From CAXQZU01 sp964228555 (GTDB lineage: Bacteria > Planctomycetota > PLA2 > JAEUHO01), in NCBI GenBank assembly GCA_964228555.1, contig CAXQZU010000011.1, forward strand, positions 1 through 58,664: a stretch of 58,664 nt of DNA. The letters are read 5' to 3'. The position numbers and the translations under genes are program-made. The stretch's first letter is position 1; every line of letters begins with the position of its first letter. Below the pieces are notes generated by a model that worked only from the letters and a program-made list of their open reading frames with translations, was not told the DNA's origin and searched no databases. Below are positions 37,908 through 46,395 of this stretch, one piece after another.

Positions 37908-39584
37908 CTACATGCGCTTGTAGGCCGGCCCGCTGCCGCCCTCGCGCGGCGTCCAGCGCGGGCCCAGCACGTCGGTGGCCTTGCAGTCCACGCAGTTGGG
38001 CGCGTTCACGCGCAGCCGCTCCCCATCCTGCTCGTAGACGCCCGCCGGGCACAGGGACACCAGCATCTGGGCCACGGCCGGCGGCACGTCCTGCCCCACC
38101 ACGAGGTGCGAGGGGATGTCGTCGCGCGTGGCGTTGCCCGAGCGGGCCACGCCATCCACCTTGCTGAAGGTGAGCGTGGCGTCCGGCGCGAAGGCCTCGG
38201 CCGGCACCACGGCCCGCGGCACTTCTGCGTCGCTCTCCACGCTGAGCGTGCCCGCCGGGATGCGGCCCTTGGTGAGCGTGCTCAGGCCCGCCGTGAGCGT
38301 GCCCTTGAGCCATCCGTCCTTGAAGCCGAGACGCACGTTGCGTGCCCGCCACAAGTCGTCGTGCACGTACGAGGCCCGGATGGCCCGGTCGTAGGCGGAC
38401 AGCGAGGCACGCGAGGTGTCGCCCCGCGCCAGCGCCGCGGCCACGGCCCGGCCGGCCTCGAGGCCGCTCTTGATGGCGTAGTGCACGCCCTTGAGGCTGC
38501 TCACCTCGAGGAAGCCCGCTGCCTCGCCTGCCACCAGCACGCCATCGCCCGAGAAGCGCTCGGGCAGCGCCGCGTAGCCGCCCTCGGTGATGGACTTGGC
38601 GCCCCACTCGAGGCACTCGCCACCGGCCAGCAGGTCGCGGTAGAGCGGGTGTGTCTTCATGCGCTGCATGAGGCGGTGCACGTCGAGGTTGGTCACCGGC
38701 GCATCGAGGCCCACCACGAGGCCCAGGGCCAGCGTGCGGTCGTCGAGCTGGTAGCAGAAGGAGCCACCGAAGGCGCCCGAGGGCACGGGCCAGCCCATCG
38801 TGTGCAGCACGTCGAAGCCCATGGGCTTGCGTACCGACCACAGCTCCTTCACGCCCAGCGAGTAGATGGGCTTGCTGGCCGAGCCCACGCCCTGCCAGCC
38901 CAGCCAGGCCTGCGTGAGCGCGCCGCGCACGCCCTCGGCCAGCACGACGACCTTGGCCGCGAGGTCCTGCGCAGGCTGCGCCCCGGCACCCGGCGTGCCG
39001 TCGCGCTTCAGGCCCGTGGGCGTGGTGCGCACGCCGACCACCCGCCCCCCCTGCACCAGCAGCGAGCGCACCGGGAAGCCGGTGAACAGGTTGATGCCCA
39101 GCCCCTCGGCACGCTGGCCCAGCCAGCGCACCACCTCGCACAGGCTCACCACGCGGTTGCCGTGGTTCTGCATGGGAGGCGGCGGCGGCAGGCGCAGCGC
39201 GCGCCGCTCCGTCAGGAAGAAGACGCGCTCCGAGGTCACCTCGCGGCCCAGCGGCAGCTCGGCGTCCGCCAGCGCAGGGAACAGCTCGCGCAGCGCCACG
39301 GGGTTCATCACCGCGCCCGAGAGCGTGTGCCCGCCCAGCTCGGCCGCCTTGTCGAGCACGGCGATGTTGACCTCGCCGGGCCCGCCGCCACGCGCCTTCT
39401 GGGCGGCCAGCTGCTGGGCCAGCTCGATGGCGCAGGCGAGGCCCGCCGGGCCGGCCCCCACCACGACCGCATCCATCTCCAGGGCCTCGGGACCCGGCGC
39501 CTCCTCCACCACCAGCCCGGCCGCTGCGAGGGCCGGCTGGTGCAGGTAGGCGTGGATCCGCTGCGGGGGGCGCGCGTCGCTCAC
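37908..39584 (-). CDS. Electron transfer flavoprotein-ubiquinone oxidoreductase (ETF-QO) with altered FeS site
   Basis: ETF-QO passes electrons from ETF (fed by fatty-acid and amino-acid dehydrogenases) to the quinone pool at the inner membrane. The 558-residue protein shows the FAD-binding VVVGAGPAGLACAIEL (about residues 40-55), the GGHTLSGAVM motif, AAGFLEVSSLKGVHYA and SKPIYSLGVKELW. The C-terminal [4Fe-4S] domain normally has four cysteines, the last three in NCxxCxxC. Here Cys512 (LCPAGVYE), Cys531 and Cys534 are present, but the fourth position is Thr537 (NCVDCKATD). The cluster may be 3-Cys ligated or lost. The start is GTG 39584. ETF subunits are not in this window. Confidence 0.93.
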   Translation of the reverse strand: MSDARPPQRIHAYLHQPALAAAGLVVEEAPGPEALEMDAVVVGAGPAGLACAIELAQQLAAQKARGGGPGEVNIAVLDKAAELGGHTLSGAVMNPVALRELFPALADAELPLGREVTSERVFFLTERRALRLPPPPPMQNHGNRVVSLCEVVRWLGQRAEGLGINLFTGFPVRSLLVQGGRVVGVRTTPTGLKRDGTPGAGAQPAQDLAAKVVVLAEGVRGALTQAWLGWQGVGSASKPIYSLGVKELWSVRKPMGFDVLHTMGWPVPSGAFGGSFCYQLDDRTLALGLVVGLDAPVTNLDVHRLMQRMKTHPLYRDLLAGGECLEWGAKSITEGGYAALPERFSGDGVLVAGEAAGFLEVSSLKGVHYAIKSGLEAGRAVAAALARGDTSRASLSAYDRAIRASYVHDDLWRARNVRLGFKDGWLKGTLTAGLSTLTKGRIPAGTLSVESDAEVPRAVVPAEAFAPDATLTFSKVDGVARSGNATRDDIPSHLVVGQDVPPAVAQMLVSLCPAGVYEQDGERLRVNAPNCVDCKATDVLGPRWTPREGGSGPAYKRM

Positions 39585-39758
39585 GGGGGGCTCCAAGAGC
39601 ACGTGGGGTCGGGCCCGTTGTAGCGGACGCCGCCCCGAGCCCGGCCACCTGCCGCCCCGCGGTTGGCCGCGCCCGGCATGGCCCCGGCCGGGCCCGGCCG
39701 GCCCGCGTCCGCCTCCGCGCCGCCCGGCGGCCGCCGCCCTCCGGTGGCCCCCGCCGCG

Positions 39759-39778
39759 ACCCCACCCGGGAATGGGGT
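39759..39778. promoter_or_regulatory. Operator-like inverted repeat upstream of the cytochrome operon
   Basis: ACCCCA and TGGGGT flank an 8-base spacer containing CCCGGG, about 80 bases before the cytochrome ATG. The arms and spacing resemble a dimeric repressor site. The region between ETF-QO and the cytochrome gene (272 bases) is otherwise C-rich and without an obvious -10 box. Confidence 0.3.
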
Positions 39779-39792
39779 GGCGAGCCGGGCGT

Positions 39793-39809
39793 TGCGCCCC
39801 CGGGGCGCA
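39793..39809. promoter_or_regulatory. Perfect 17-base palindrome upstream of the cytochrome operon
   Basis: TGCGCCCC-C-GGGGCGCA is a perfect 8+1+8 inverted repeat centred about 55 bases before ATG 39857. It could be a protein-binding site or an RNA hairpin in the leader. Confidence 0.35.
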
Positions 39810-39856
39810 CGGTTTCCACCCCCCTGCGCGCCGCCGACCGGCATCATCCAACCAGC

Positions 39857-42724
39857 ATGAGCGACCCCTCGCCCCCCTCCTCGCCCCCGCCGGCAGGCGC
39901 GCACCCGGGCCCGCGACCGGAGGCGGCGGGCGGTGACGCACCCGCCCGCAAGCCCTACGTGCCGGTCGTGGGACCCGGCCTCAAGAAGGTGCTGGTGGCC
40001 GTGCTGGGCCTGTTCGCCCTGCTGACGGTCAACTCGCTCTACCTGGGCTCGATCACCTTCCTGGAGTGGGTGACGGGCTCCCTGCTGCAGACGCCCTTCT
40101 ACTTCTTCATGCACTTCGCCCACATCGTGATGGGCGTGCTGCTGACGGTGCCCGCGGTGGTGTTCACCGCCGTGCACTGGAAGGCGGCCCACCACCGCGC
40201 CAACCGCCGCGCCGTGCGCGCCGGCATCGGCCTGGCGGCCGCGACGCTGGTGACGCTGGTGAGCGGCTTCCTGCTGCTGCGCTTCCAGGGCTTCACGCCC
40301 GTCAAGGACCCCGCCACGCTGGAGGTCGTGTACTGGGCCCACATCGTGGGCCCGATCCTGATCGTGTGGCTGTTCGTGCTGCACCGGCTGGCGGGCAAGA
40401 AGATCCGCTGGCGCGTGGGCGTGGCCTGGGCTGCCGTGGCTGCCGTGTTCGCCGGCGTGATGGCCGTGATGCACGCACAGGACCCGCGCGAGGCTGCGGT
40501 GGGCCCCAAGGCCGGGTCCGAGTACTTCTTCCCCTCGCAGGCGCTGACGGCCACCGGCAAGTTCATCCCGGCCGACGCGATGCTCAACGACCAGTACTGC
40601 CTGCAGTGCCACAAGGACGCACACGCGCAGTGGTCGCACTCGGTGCACCGCTTCAGCTCGTTCAACAACCAGCCCTACCTGTTCAGCGTGCTCAACACGC
40701 GCAAGAAGATGTTCGAGCGTGACGGTCACGTGCGCGGCTCGCGCTTCTGCGCCGGCTGCCACGACCCGGTGCCCTTCTTCAGCGGCGCCTTCGAGGACCC
40801 GAAGTGGGACGACCCGGCCTACGACATGGGCAGCGACCCGCTGGCCAACGCGGGCATCACCTGCACCGTGTGCCACTCCATCACGGCGCTCAACAGCCCC
40901 AAGGGCAACGCCTCCTTCACCATCGAGGAAGCCCAGCACTACCCCTTCGCGAACAGCAAGAACCCGGTGCTGCAGTGGATCAACCGCCAGATGATCCTGA
41001 GCAAGCCCGAGTTCCACAAGCGCACCTTCCTCAAGCCGCTGCACAAGTCGGCCGAGTTCTGCGCCACCTGCCACAAGGTGCACCTGCCTCCCGAGCTCAA
41101 CGACTACAAGTGGCTGCGCGGCCAGAACCACTACGACAGCTTCCTGCTCAGCGGCGTGTCGGGCCACGGCGTGGCGTCCTTCTACTACCCCAAGGAGGCG
41201 CAGCCCAACTGCAACGAGTGCCACATGCCGCTGATGCCCAGCGACGACGTGGCCGCACGCGACCGCGACGGCTCGGGCGTGCGCAAGGTGCACGACCACA
41301 TGTTCCCGTCGGCCAACACGGCCATCCCCCACATCAAGGGCATGCCGGCCTGGGTGCACGAGAAGCACCTGAAGTTCAACGAGGGCGTGATGCGCGTGGA
41401 CCTGTTCGGCGTGCGCGAGGGCGGCACGGTGGACGGCCGCCTCGTGGCCCCGCTCAAGCCCGAGGTGCCCGCGCTGGTGCCGGGCTCCACCTACCTGCTC
41501 GAGGCCGTGGTGCGCACCATGAAGATGGGCCACCACTTCACGCAGGGCACGATCGACTCCAACGAGGTGTGGCTGGACGTGCGCGTCACCTCGGGCGGCA
41601 AGGCGATCGGCCGCAGCGGCGGCATGGGCGAGGCGCGCGAGGTGGACCCGTGGTCGCACTTCATCAACGCCTTCGTGCTCGACCGCAAGGGCCAGCGCAT
41701 CGACCGGCGCAACGCCGAGGACATCTTCCTGCCGCTCTACAACCACCAGGTCGGGCCGGGCGCCGCCGACGTGATCCACTACCGCCTGCGCGTGCCGGAG
41801 GGCACCACCGAGCCCATCGAGGTGGAGCTGGCGCTCAAGTACCGCAAGTTCGACACGCAGTACACGCGCCTGTTCCAGGGCAAGGCCTTCCGCGAGAACG
41901 ACCTGCCGGTGATGGTGCTGGCCACCGACCGCGTGGTGTTCCCCGTGGCCGGCGGCGCGCCCGTGCCGGCGCAGGCCGCGCCGGCCACGCCCGCCTGGAT
42001 GCGCTGGAACGACTACGGCATCGGCTCGCTGCTCAAGGGCGGCGAGGGCGGCTCGCACAAGGGCGAGCTGCGCCAGGCCGAGGATGCCTTCCGCGAGGTG
42101 GAGCGGCTGGGCCGCCCCGACGGCCCGCTCAACCTGGGCCGCACCTACCTGCGCGAGGGCCGGCTGGACGAGGCGGCCGCTGCGCTCGCTCGCGCCGCCA
42201 CGTGGGACCCGCCCGCGCCGCCGTGGTCGGTGATGTGGTTCTCGGGCCTCGTGAGCAAGCAGAACGGCGACCTGGACGGTGCGCTGGAGAAGTTCCGCGG
42301 GCTGGCCACCCTGGACACCGAGGAGACGCGCACGCGCAAGTTCAGCTTCCGCAAGGACTACCGCCTGCTCAACGAGCTGGGGCGCACCTGCTACGAGCGC
42401 GCCAAGCAGGAGCGCGGCGAGGCCGGCGCGGCCGCGCGCGACGCCTTGCTGCGCGAGGCGCTGGCCTGGCACGAGGAAGCGCTCACGATCGACCCCGAGA
42501 ACATGGACGCGCACTACGGGCTGTCGCTGCTGCACGAGGAGCTGGGTGACGCGGCGCGTGCGGCCCACCACCGCGCCGAGCACGCCCGCTACAAGCCCGA
42601 CGACAACGCGGCCGACCAGGCCGTGGCTGCCGCGCGCAAGCGCTACCCCGCGGCGGACGCGGCCGCCGACCCGGTCGTGATCTACGACCTGCACCGCCAC
42701 GGCGCGTACGATCTGGCGCGATGA
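39857..42724 (+). CDS. Cytochrome b-like membrane domain fused to a pentahaem cytochrome c and TPR domain
   Basis: The 955-residue protein has three parts. After a Pro-rich cytosolic start come about five membrane helices (residues 42-215). Histidines are paired in helices 2 and 4 (FMHFAHIV/VHW and YWAHIVGP/VLHR), as in b-type cytochromes. Next, a c-type region holds five CxxCH motifs starting at Cys248, 298, 336, 402 and 452, resembling the cytochrome c554 group. A beta-rich region (about 500-690) leads to TPR-like helices (about 715-900). It likely moves electrons between the quinone pool and a periplasmic partner, with the TPR part docking that partner. The last bases ATGA overlap the start of the CRTAC1 gene, so the two are made together. 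No Shine-Dalgarno sequence is evident at ATG 39857. Confidence 0.88.
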   Translation: MSDPSPPSSPPPAGAHPGPRPEAAGGDAPARKPYVPVVGPGLKKVLVAVLGLFALLTVNSLYLGSITFLEWVTGSLLQTPFYFFMHFAHIVMGVLLTVPAVVFTAVHWKAAHHRANRRAVRAGIGLAAATLVTLVSGFLLLRFQGFTPVKDPATLEVVYWAHIVGPILIVWLFVLHRLAGKKIRWRVGVAWAAVAAVFAGVMAVMHAQDPREAAVGPKAGSEYFFPSQALTATGKFIPADAMLNDQYCLQCHKDAHAQWSHSVHRFSSFNNQPYLFSVLNTRKKMFERDGHVRGSRFCAGCHDPVPFFSGAFEDPKWDDPAYDMGSDPLANAGITCTVCHSITALNSPKGNASFTIEEAQHYPFANSKNPVLQWINRQMILSKPEFHKRTFLKPLHKSAEFCATCHKVHLPPELNDYKWLRGQNHYDSFLLSGVSGHGVASFYYPKEAQPNCNECHMPLMPSDDVAARDRDGSGVRKVHDHMFPSANTAIPHIKGMPAWVHEKHLKFNEGVMRVDLFGVREGGTVDGRLVAPLKPEVPALVPGSTYLLEAVVRTMKMGHHFTQGTIDSNEVWLDVRVTSGGKAIGRSGGMGEAREVDPWSHFINAFVLDRKGQRIDRRNAEDIFLPLYNHQVGPGAADVIHYRLRVPEGTTEPIEVELALKYRKFDTQYTRLFQGKAFRENDLPVMVLATDRVVFPVAGGAPVPAQAAPATPAWMRWNDYGIGSLLKGGEGGSHKGELRQAEDAFREVERLGRPDGPLNLGRTYLREGRLDEAAAALARAATWDPPAPPWSVMWFSGLVSKQNGDLDGALEKFRGLATLDTEETRTRKFSFRKDYRLLNELGRTCYERAKQERGEAGAAARDALLREALAWHEEALTIDPENMDAHYGLSLLHEELGDAARAAHHRAEHARYKPDDNAADQAVAAARKRYPAADAAADPVVIYDLHRHGAYDLAR

Positions 42725-44586
42725 GCGCGCGTACCCCGGACCCGCTGCCGCCCCAGGAGGATGAGGTCCCGGCGGACGACCGCATCATCGGCCGCGCCTT
42801 CCGGATCTCGCTGCTGGCCTTCCTGCTGCTAGGGCTGGCCGGGGCCGGCGCGTGGTGGTGGCTGCGGCCGGCCCCGCCGCCGCCCGCGCAGGCCCCCACG
42901 ACCGTGGCGGCGCCCGTGGTGCGCGAGAAGGCCGTGACGGCGCCCGACCTCCCCTTCAAGGACGTGACGGCCGAGGCCGGCATCGCCTGGAGGCACGTCA
43001 CGGGCGGCACGGGCAACAAGTGGCTGCCCGAGACGATGGGCCCCGGGTGCGCCTTCCTCGACCTCGAGGACGACGGGGACGCGGACCTGCTGCTGGTCAA
43101 CGGATGCGCGTGGCCCGGCGAGCCGCTTCCGGCCGGCAGCCCGCCCGCCCGGCACGCCCTGTACCGCAACGACGGCCGCGGCCGCTTCACCGACGTGACC
43201 GCTGCCTTCGGGCTCGTCGAGCCCTTCGAACGCCAGCCCCACTACGGGATGGCGGTGGCGGTGGGCGACGCAGACGGCGACGGCGACCGCGACCTCGTGT
43301 TCACGGGCGTGGGCGGCAACCGCCTCTTCCTGCGCGACGGCGACCGTTACGTGGAAGCCACGGCCGGCAGCGGCCTCGCCGGCGACCCGGTGGCATGGAC
43401 CACCAGCGCCGGGTTCCTGGACGCCGACCGCGACGGAGACCTTGACCTCGTGGCCTGCGAGTACGTGCGCTGGTCGCAGGACATCGACCGCAGCATCAAC
43501 TACACGCTCGACGGGACGCACCGCGCCTTCGGCCCGCCAAAGAACTACCAGGGCGGCATCGTGCGCCTGTACCGCAACGAGGGCGGCGGCCGGTTCACGG
43601 ACGTCAGCGAGGCCTCGGGGATGGTGGTGCGCAACGCCGACACCGGCCTGCTGGTGGCCAAGGCGCTGGCGCTCGTGCTGCAGGACCTCGACGACGACGG
43701 CCACCCTGACGTGTTCGTGGCCAACGACACGACGCCCAACTTCCTGTTCCACGGGCTGGGCGGCGGCCGATTCGAGGAGGCGGGCGCCCGCAGTGGCGTG
43801 GCCTTCGACGCGCAAGGCAACAGCACGGGCGCCATGGGCTCGGACGCCGCCGACTTGCGCGGCGACGGCGCGCTGGCCATCGCGGTAGGAAACTTTGCCA
43901 ACGAGATGAACTCGCTGTACGTGGCCCCGCGTGACCCGCTGCGCTTCAGCGACGCCAGCATCGCCGAGGGCTACGGGCCGCCCAGCCGCAGCGCATTGAC
44001 CTTCGGCCTGCTGTTCCTCGACGTGGACCTCGATGGCCGCGTGGACCTGTTCCACACCAACGGCCACCTCGAGGAGGAGATCGAGAAGGTCCAGCGCAGC
44101 CAGCGCTACCGCCAGCCCTCGCAGCTGTTCTGGAACGTGGGACCGCAGGCGCGCGCCTGCCTCGGCGAGGTGCCGCGCGAGAAGACCGGCGACCTGGCCA
44201 CGCCCGTCGTGGGCCGGGCAGCATCGATGGCTGACATCGACCTCGACGGCGACCTTGACCTGCTCATCACGCAGTGTGGCGACCGACCGTTGCTGCTGCG
44301 CAACGACCAGGCGCTGGGGCATCACTGGCTGGCCGTGCGGCTGGTGGGCAAGGGTGGCAACCGCGACGGGCTGGGGGCCCGTGTGGAGCTGCGCGCCGCC
44401 GGCCTCACGCAAAGGCGCTGGATCTCGGGCACGCGCAGCTACCTCGCGCAGGTGGAGCCCGAGGCACGCTTCGGCCTGGGGTCGACCCGCGCCGTCGAGT
44501 CGCTGGAGGTGCGCTGGCCCGACGGGTCGCGACAGGCCGTGGTGGTGCCCGGCGTGGACCGCGTGGTGGTGGTGCGCCAGCCCTAG
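42721..44586 (+). CDS. CRTAC1-family FG-GAP/VCBS propeller protein with ASPIC/UnbV domain
   Basis: The 621-residue protein has one N-terminal membrane helix (LLAFLLLGLAGAGAWWWL) that anchors it facing outward. It then has FG-GAP/VCBS-type calcium-binding propeller repeats (FLDLEDDGDADLLLVNG, GDADGDGDRDLVFTGVGG, FLDADRDGDLDLV, LDVDLDGRVDLFHTNGH, DIDLDGDLDLLITQ). A C-terminal ASPIC/UnbV domain (about 535-620) ends VESLEVRWPDGSRQ. The DxDxDGxxD loops are complete calcium sites. The ATG overlaps the cytochrome stop, so this is the periplasmic partner of the multihaem protein. Such pairs recur in planctomycetes and acidobacteria, but I know of no established reaction. A shared role in extracytoplasmic electron transfer or substrate binding is inference. 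Confidence 0.9.
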   Translation: MSARTPDPLPPQEDEVPADDRIIGRAFRISLLAFLLLGLAGAGAWWWLRPAPPPPAQAPTTVAAPVVREKAVTAPDLPFKDVTAEAGIAWRHVTGGTGNKWLPETMGPGCAFLDLEDDGDADLLLVNGCAWPGEPLPAGSPPARHALYRNDGRGRFTDVTAAFGLVEPFERQPHYGMAVAVGDADGDGDRDLVFTGVGGNRLFLRDGDRYVEATAGSGLAGDPVAWTTSAGFLDADRDGDLDLVACEYVRWSQDIDRSINYTLDGTHRAFGPPKNYQGGIVRLYRNEGGGRFTDVSEASGMVVRNADTGLLVAKALALVLQDLDDDGHPDVFVANDTTPNFLFHGLGGGRFEEAGARSGVAFDAQGNSTGAMGSDAADLRGDGALAIAVGNFANEMNSLYVAPRDPLRFSDASIAEGYGPPSRSALTFGLLFLDVDLDGRVDLFHTNGHLEEEIEKVQRSQRYRQPSQLFWNVGPQARACLGEVPREKTGDLATPVVGRAASMADIDLDGDLDLLITQCGDRPLLLRNDQALGHHWLAVRLVGKGGNRDGLGARVELRAAGLTQRRWISGTRSYLAQVEPEARFGLGSTRAVESLEVRWPDGSRQAVVVPGVDRVVVVRQP

Positions 44587-44592
44587 GCAGGC

Positions 44593-44639
44593 CGAGCCCT
44601 TGCAGGCCCACGCCGCGAGCCCTTGCCGGAGGCCCTCCG
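44593..44639 (+). terminator. Direct repeat and hairpin after the CRTAC1 gene
   Basis: CGAGCCCTTGC occurs twice (44593-44603 and 44616-44626). It is followed at once by CGGAG-GCC-CTCCG, a 5-bp stem with a 3-base loop (44627-44639). It lies just after the stop at 44586 and may end the cytochrome-CRTAC1 transcript. Evidence is structural only. Confidence 0.3.
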
Positions 44640-44749
44640 CGGCGGCCGGGCCCATCCATGGCGGGCTGGAGCCCACGCGTTCGCATCTTGAAAGCATGCG
44701 TGCGGGGCAGGCGTGACCGCCGCGGGCTGGGCCGCGAGGAAGCTTCACC

Positions 44750-45712
44750 ATGAGCACCACCCACCCCACGCTGGATCCCACCCCCGACCCCGAGGCCTTC
44801 GCGCACCTTCTCGCCTCGCTGCGCGCCGTGCGCGAGGCCCAGATGGCCGCCGCCCAAGCCCTGGAACGGCTCGAGGCCTGCAGGCACTGGCACACGACCG
44901 GCTGCGCCTCGCTGGCCGAGCTGGGCGAGCGCCACGGCCTCTCAGCCGCCGAGACCGCCCTCCTGCTGCGGCTGGGGCAAGCCCTGGCCGCACGGGCCGA
45001 CCTGCGCGAGGCCCTGGTGGAAGGGCGCGTGAGCCTCGAGAGCGTGGCCGCGCTGCGCGACGTGGTCCTGGACCCCACGCTGCAGCGCCCAGGCGAGGAC
45101 CTCGTGGCCATGGCGCCCGACCTGCCCACGCGCCAGCTGGTGCGCCTCGTGCGGCACCGCGTGGCCGAGCGCCGCGAAGGCGGGCCTGTGGTCGAGGTGA
45201 CCGTCCACCTGTCGGGCACCGACCGTGAGCGCCTGGAGCGTGCCCGCCAGCTGGCCTCGCGCAAGGAAGAGCGCATGCTGAGCATGCCCGAGGCGATCAC
45301 GCGCATCGTCAACCACTACCTCGACACCTTTGACCCGCTGCGCGTCCGGCCTGCCGCGCGACGCCTTCCTGACACGCGCGCTGTGCCCGGACGTGCGATT
45401 GCCGCGCAGGTGAAGCGTGCGCTGGAGCTGCACTTCGGGGGCCGTTGCTCCGTGGCCAAGTGCGAGCACTTCGTGTGGCTGCACCGGGCGCACCTGCTGG
45501 CCAAGGCCCGCGGCGGGAGCCAGGAGGCGGACAACCTCATCCTGCTGTGCCCACGTCACCATGCGATGTTCGATGCCGGGGAGATCCGGATCGTGGGGAC
45601 GGCGGGCAAGCGGCGCTTCGCGACGGCCGATGGCACGGACCTGGGCCCGCTGGACCTGCCTGGCGACGGCGAGCCCCCGCCTGCCTGCGGTGCCGCGCTG
45701 GCACCAGGATAG
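44750..45712 (+). CDS. HNH endonuclease-domain protein
   Basis: The 320-residue protein has a helical N-terminal region (about residues 10-190) with repeated Leu/Ala/Glu helices like those of DUF222-type HNH proteins. A C-terminal HNH domain follows: CSVAKCEHFVWLHRAHLLAKARGGS, then NLILLCPRHHAMFDAG. The HNH metal/catalytic histidines are present, with two CxxC-like zinc positions (the first as CSVAKC, five apart). No flanking repeats, intein or recombinase suggest mobility. The substrate is unknown; such proteins are often associated with phage or mobile DNA but also occur as stand-alone genes. A GAGGAAGC site precedes the ATG. It converges on miaE with three bases between stops. Confidence 0.8.
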   Translation: MSTTHPTLDPTPDPEAFAHLLASLRAVREAQMAAAQALERLEACRHWHTTGCASLAELGERHGLSAAETALLLRLGQALAARADLREALVEGRVSLESVAALRDVVLDPTLQRPGEDLVAMAPDLPTRQLVRLVRHRVAERREGGPVVEVTVHLSGTDRERLERARQLASRKEERMLSMPEAITRIVNHYLDTFDPLRVRPAARRLPDTRAVPGRAIAAQVKRALELHFGGRCSVAKCEHFVWLHRAHLLAKARGGSQEADNLILLCPRHHAMFDAGEIRIVGTAGKRRFATADGTDLGPLDLPGDGEPPPACGAALAPG

Positions 45713-45715
45713 GTG

Positions 45716-46393
45716 CTAGGGCGCGCGGGATGCGTCCACGACTGCGCGCGCGCTCGAGGATGTCCAGCCCGAATGCATCGTAGGCCCCGCCGCCTGCGCC
45801 ACGATGGCCTCGGCCTCACGCTCGAGCCACCATGCCCAGCGCTGGTCTGCCTGCCCGGGCGTGAGCATCGCGCGGGCCAGCTCGAGGAAGGTGCCGTGAT
45901 GGCCACGCTCGGATGCTTCGAGCGCGGTGTACAGGCCGCGCAGGTCGCGGTCGGTCGCAGCCGCTGCGAGCAGCGCAAAGCGCTCGCATGAGCGTGCCTC
46001 GATCAATGCGGAGAGGTGGAGGAGGTCGATGACCTCCTCGGGGCCGCGCCCGGCGCGCACATGCCGGTGCAAGGCAGCGGCGTAGGGGTTGCGATGCCCC
46101 CTCGACATGGCGCTGCCCTTGCGCTCGAGCAGGCGGAGCACGCGCCCCAGATGGTCTGTCTCGTCGCGTGCGATCGCACCAAGGCGCCTCACCCAGGCCT
46201 GCGCAAGGCGCTGGCCACCTGCATCAGACACTTCCAAGGGCCAGCGGTGCATCAGCGACAAGGCGTTGAGCGCGGCCTTCTTCTCCAGGTGCGCATGATC
46301 GTTGAGCAAGGCCAAGGGGTCGCCGAGCACGCCCTCCGCCCACTGCGATGGCGTCGCCACCCGCAACCCCGCGGCGCCCAGCTCGCTGGCCAT
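45716..46393 (-). CDS. miaE: tRNA-(ms2io6A37)-hydroxylase, MiaE-like di-iron protein
   Basis: MiaE hydroxylates the isopentenyl side chain of ms2i6A37 in tRNA using O2 and a di-iron centre. The 225-residue protein has all expected ligands in a ferritin-like four-helix bundle: Glu in HAHLEKKAALNAL, the ExxH of RDETDHLGRV, Glu in LIEARSCERF, and the second ExxH in ASERGHHGTFL. The IEARSCERF stretch is the family's most specific signature. The ATG lies two bases after the rhomboid stop, so the pair forms an operon. MiaA and MiaB are not in this window. Confidence 0.85.
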   Translation of the reverse strand: MASELGAAGLRVATPSQWAEGVLGDPLALLNDHAHLEKKAALNALSLMHRWPLEVSDAGGQRLAQAWVRRLGAIARDETDHLGRVLRLLERKGSAMSRGHRNPYAAALHRHVRAGRGPEEVIDLLHLSALIEARSCERFALLAAAATDRDLRGLYTALEASERGHHGTFLELARAMLTPGQADQRWAWWLEREAEAIVAQAAGPTMHSGWTSSSARAVVDASRAP

Positions 46394-46395
46394 GC

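Noticed and set aside
44750..45712. HNH gene as part of a mobile element or group I/II intron
   Set aside because: It is an ordinary free-standing gene with a ribosome-binding site. No terminal repeats, recombinase, intron core or target duplication is seen around it.
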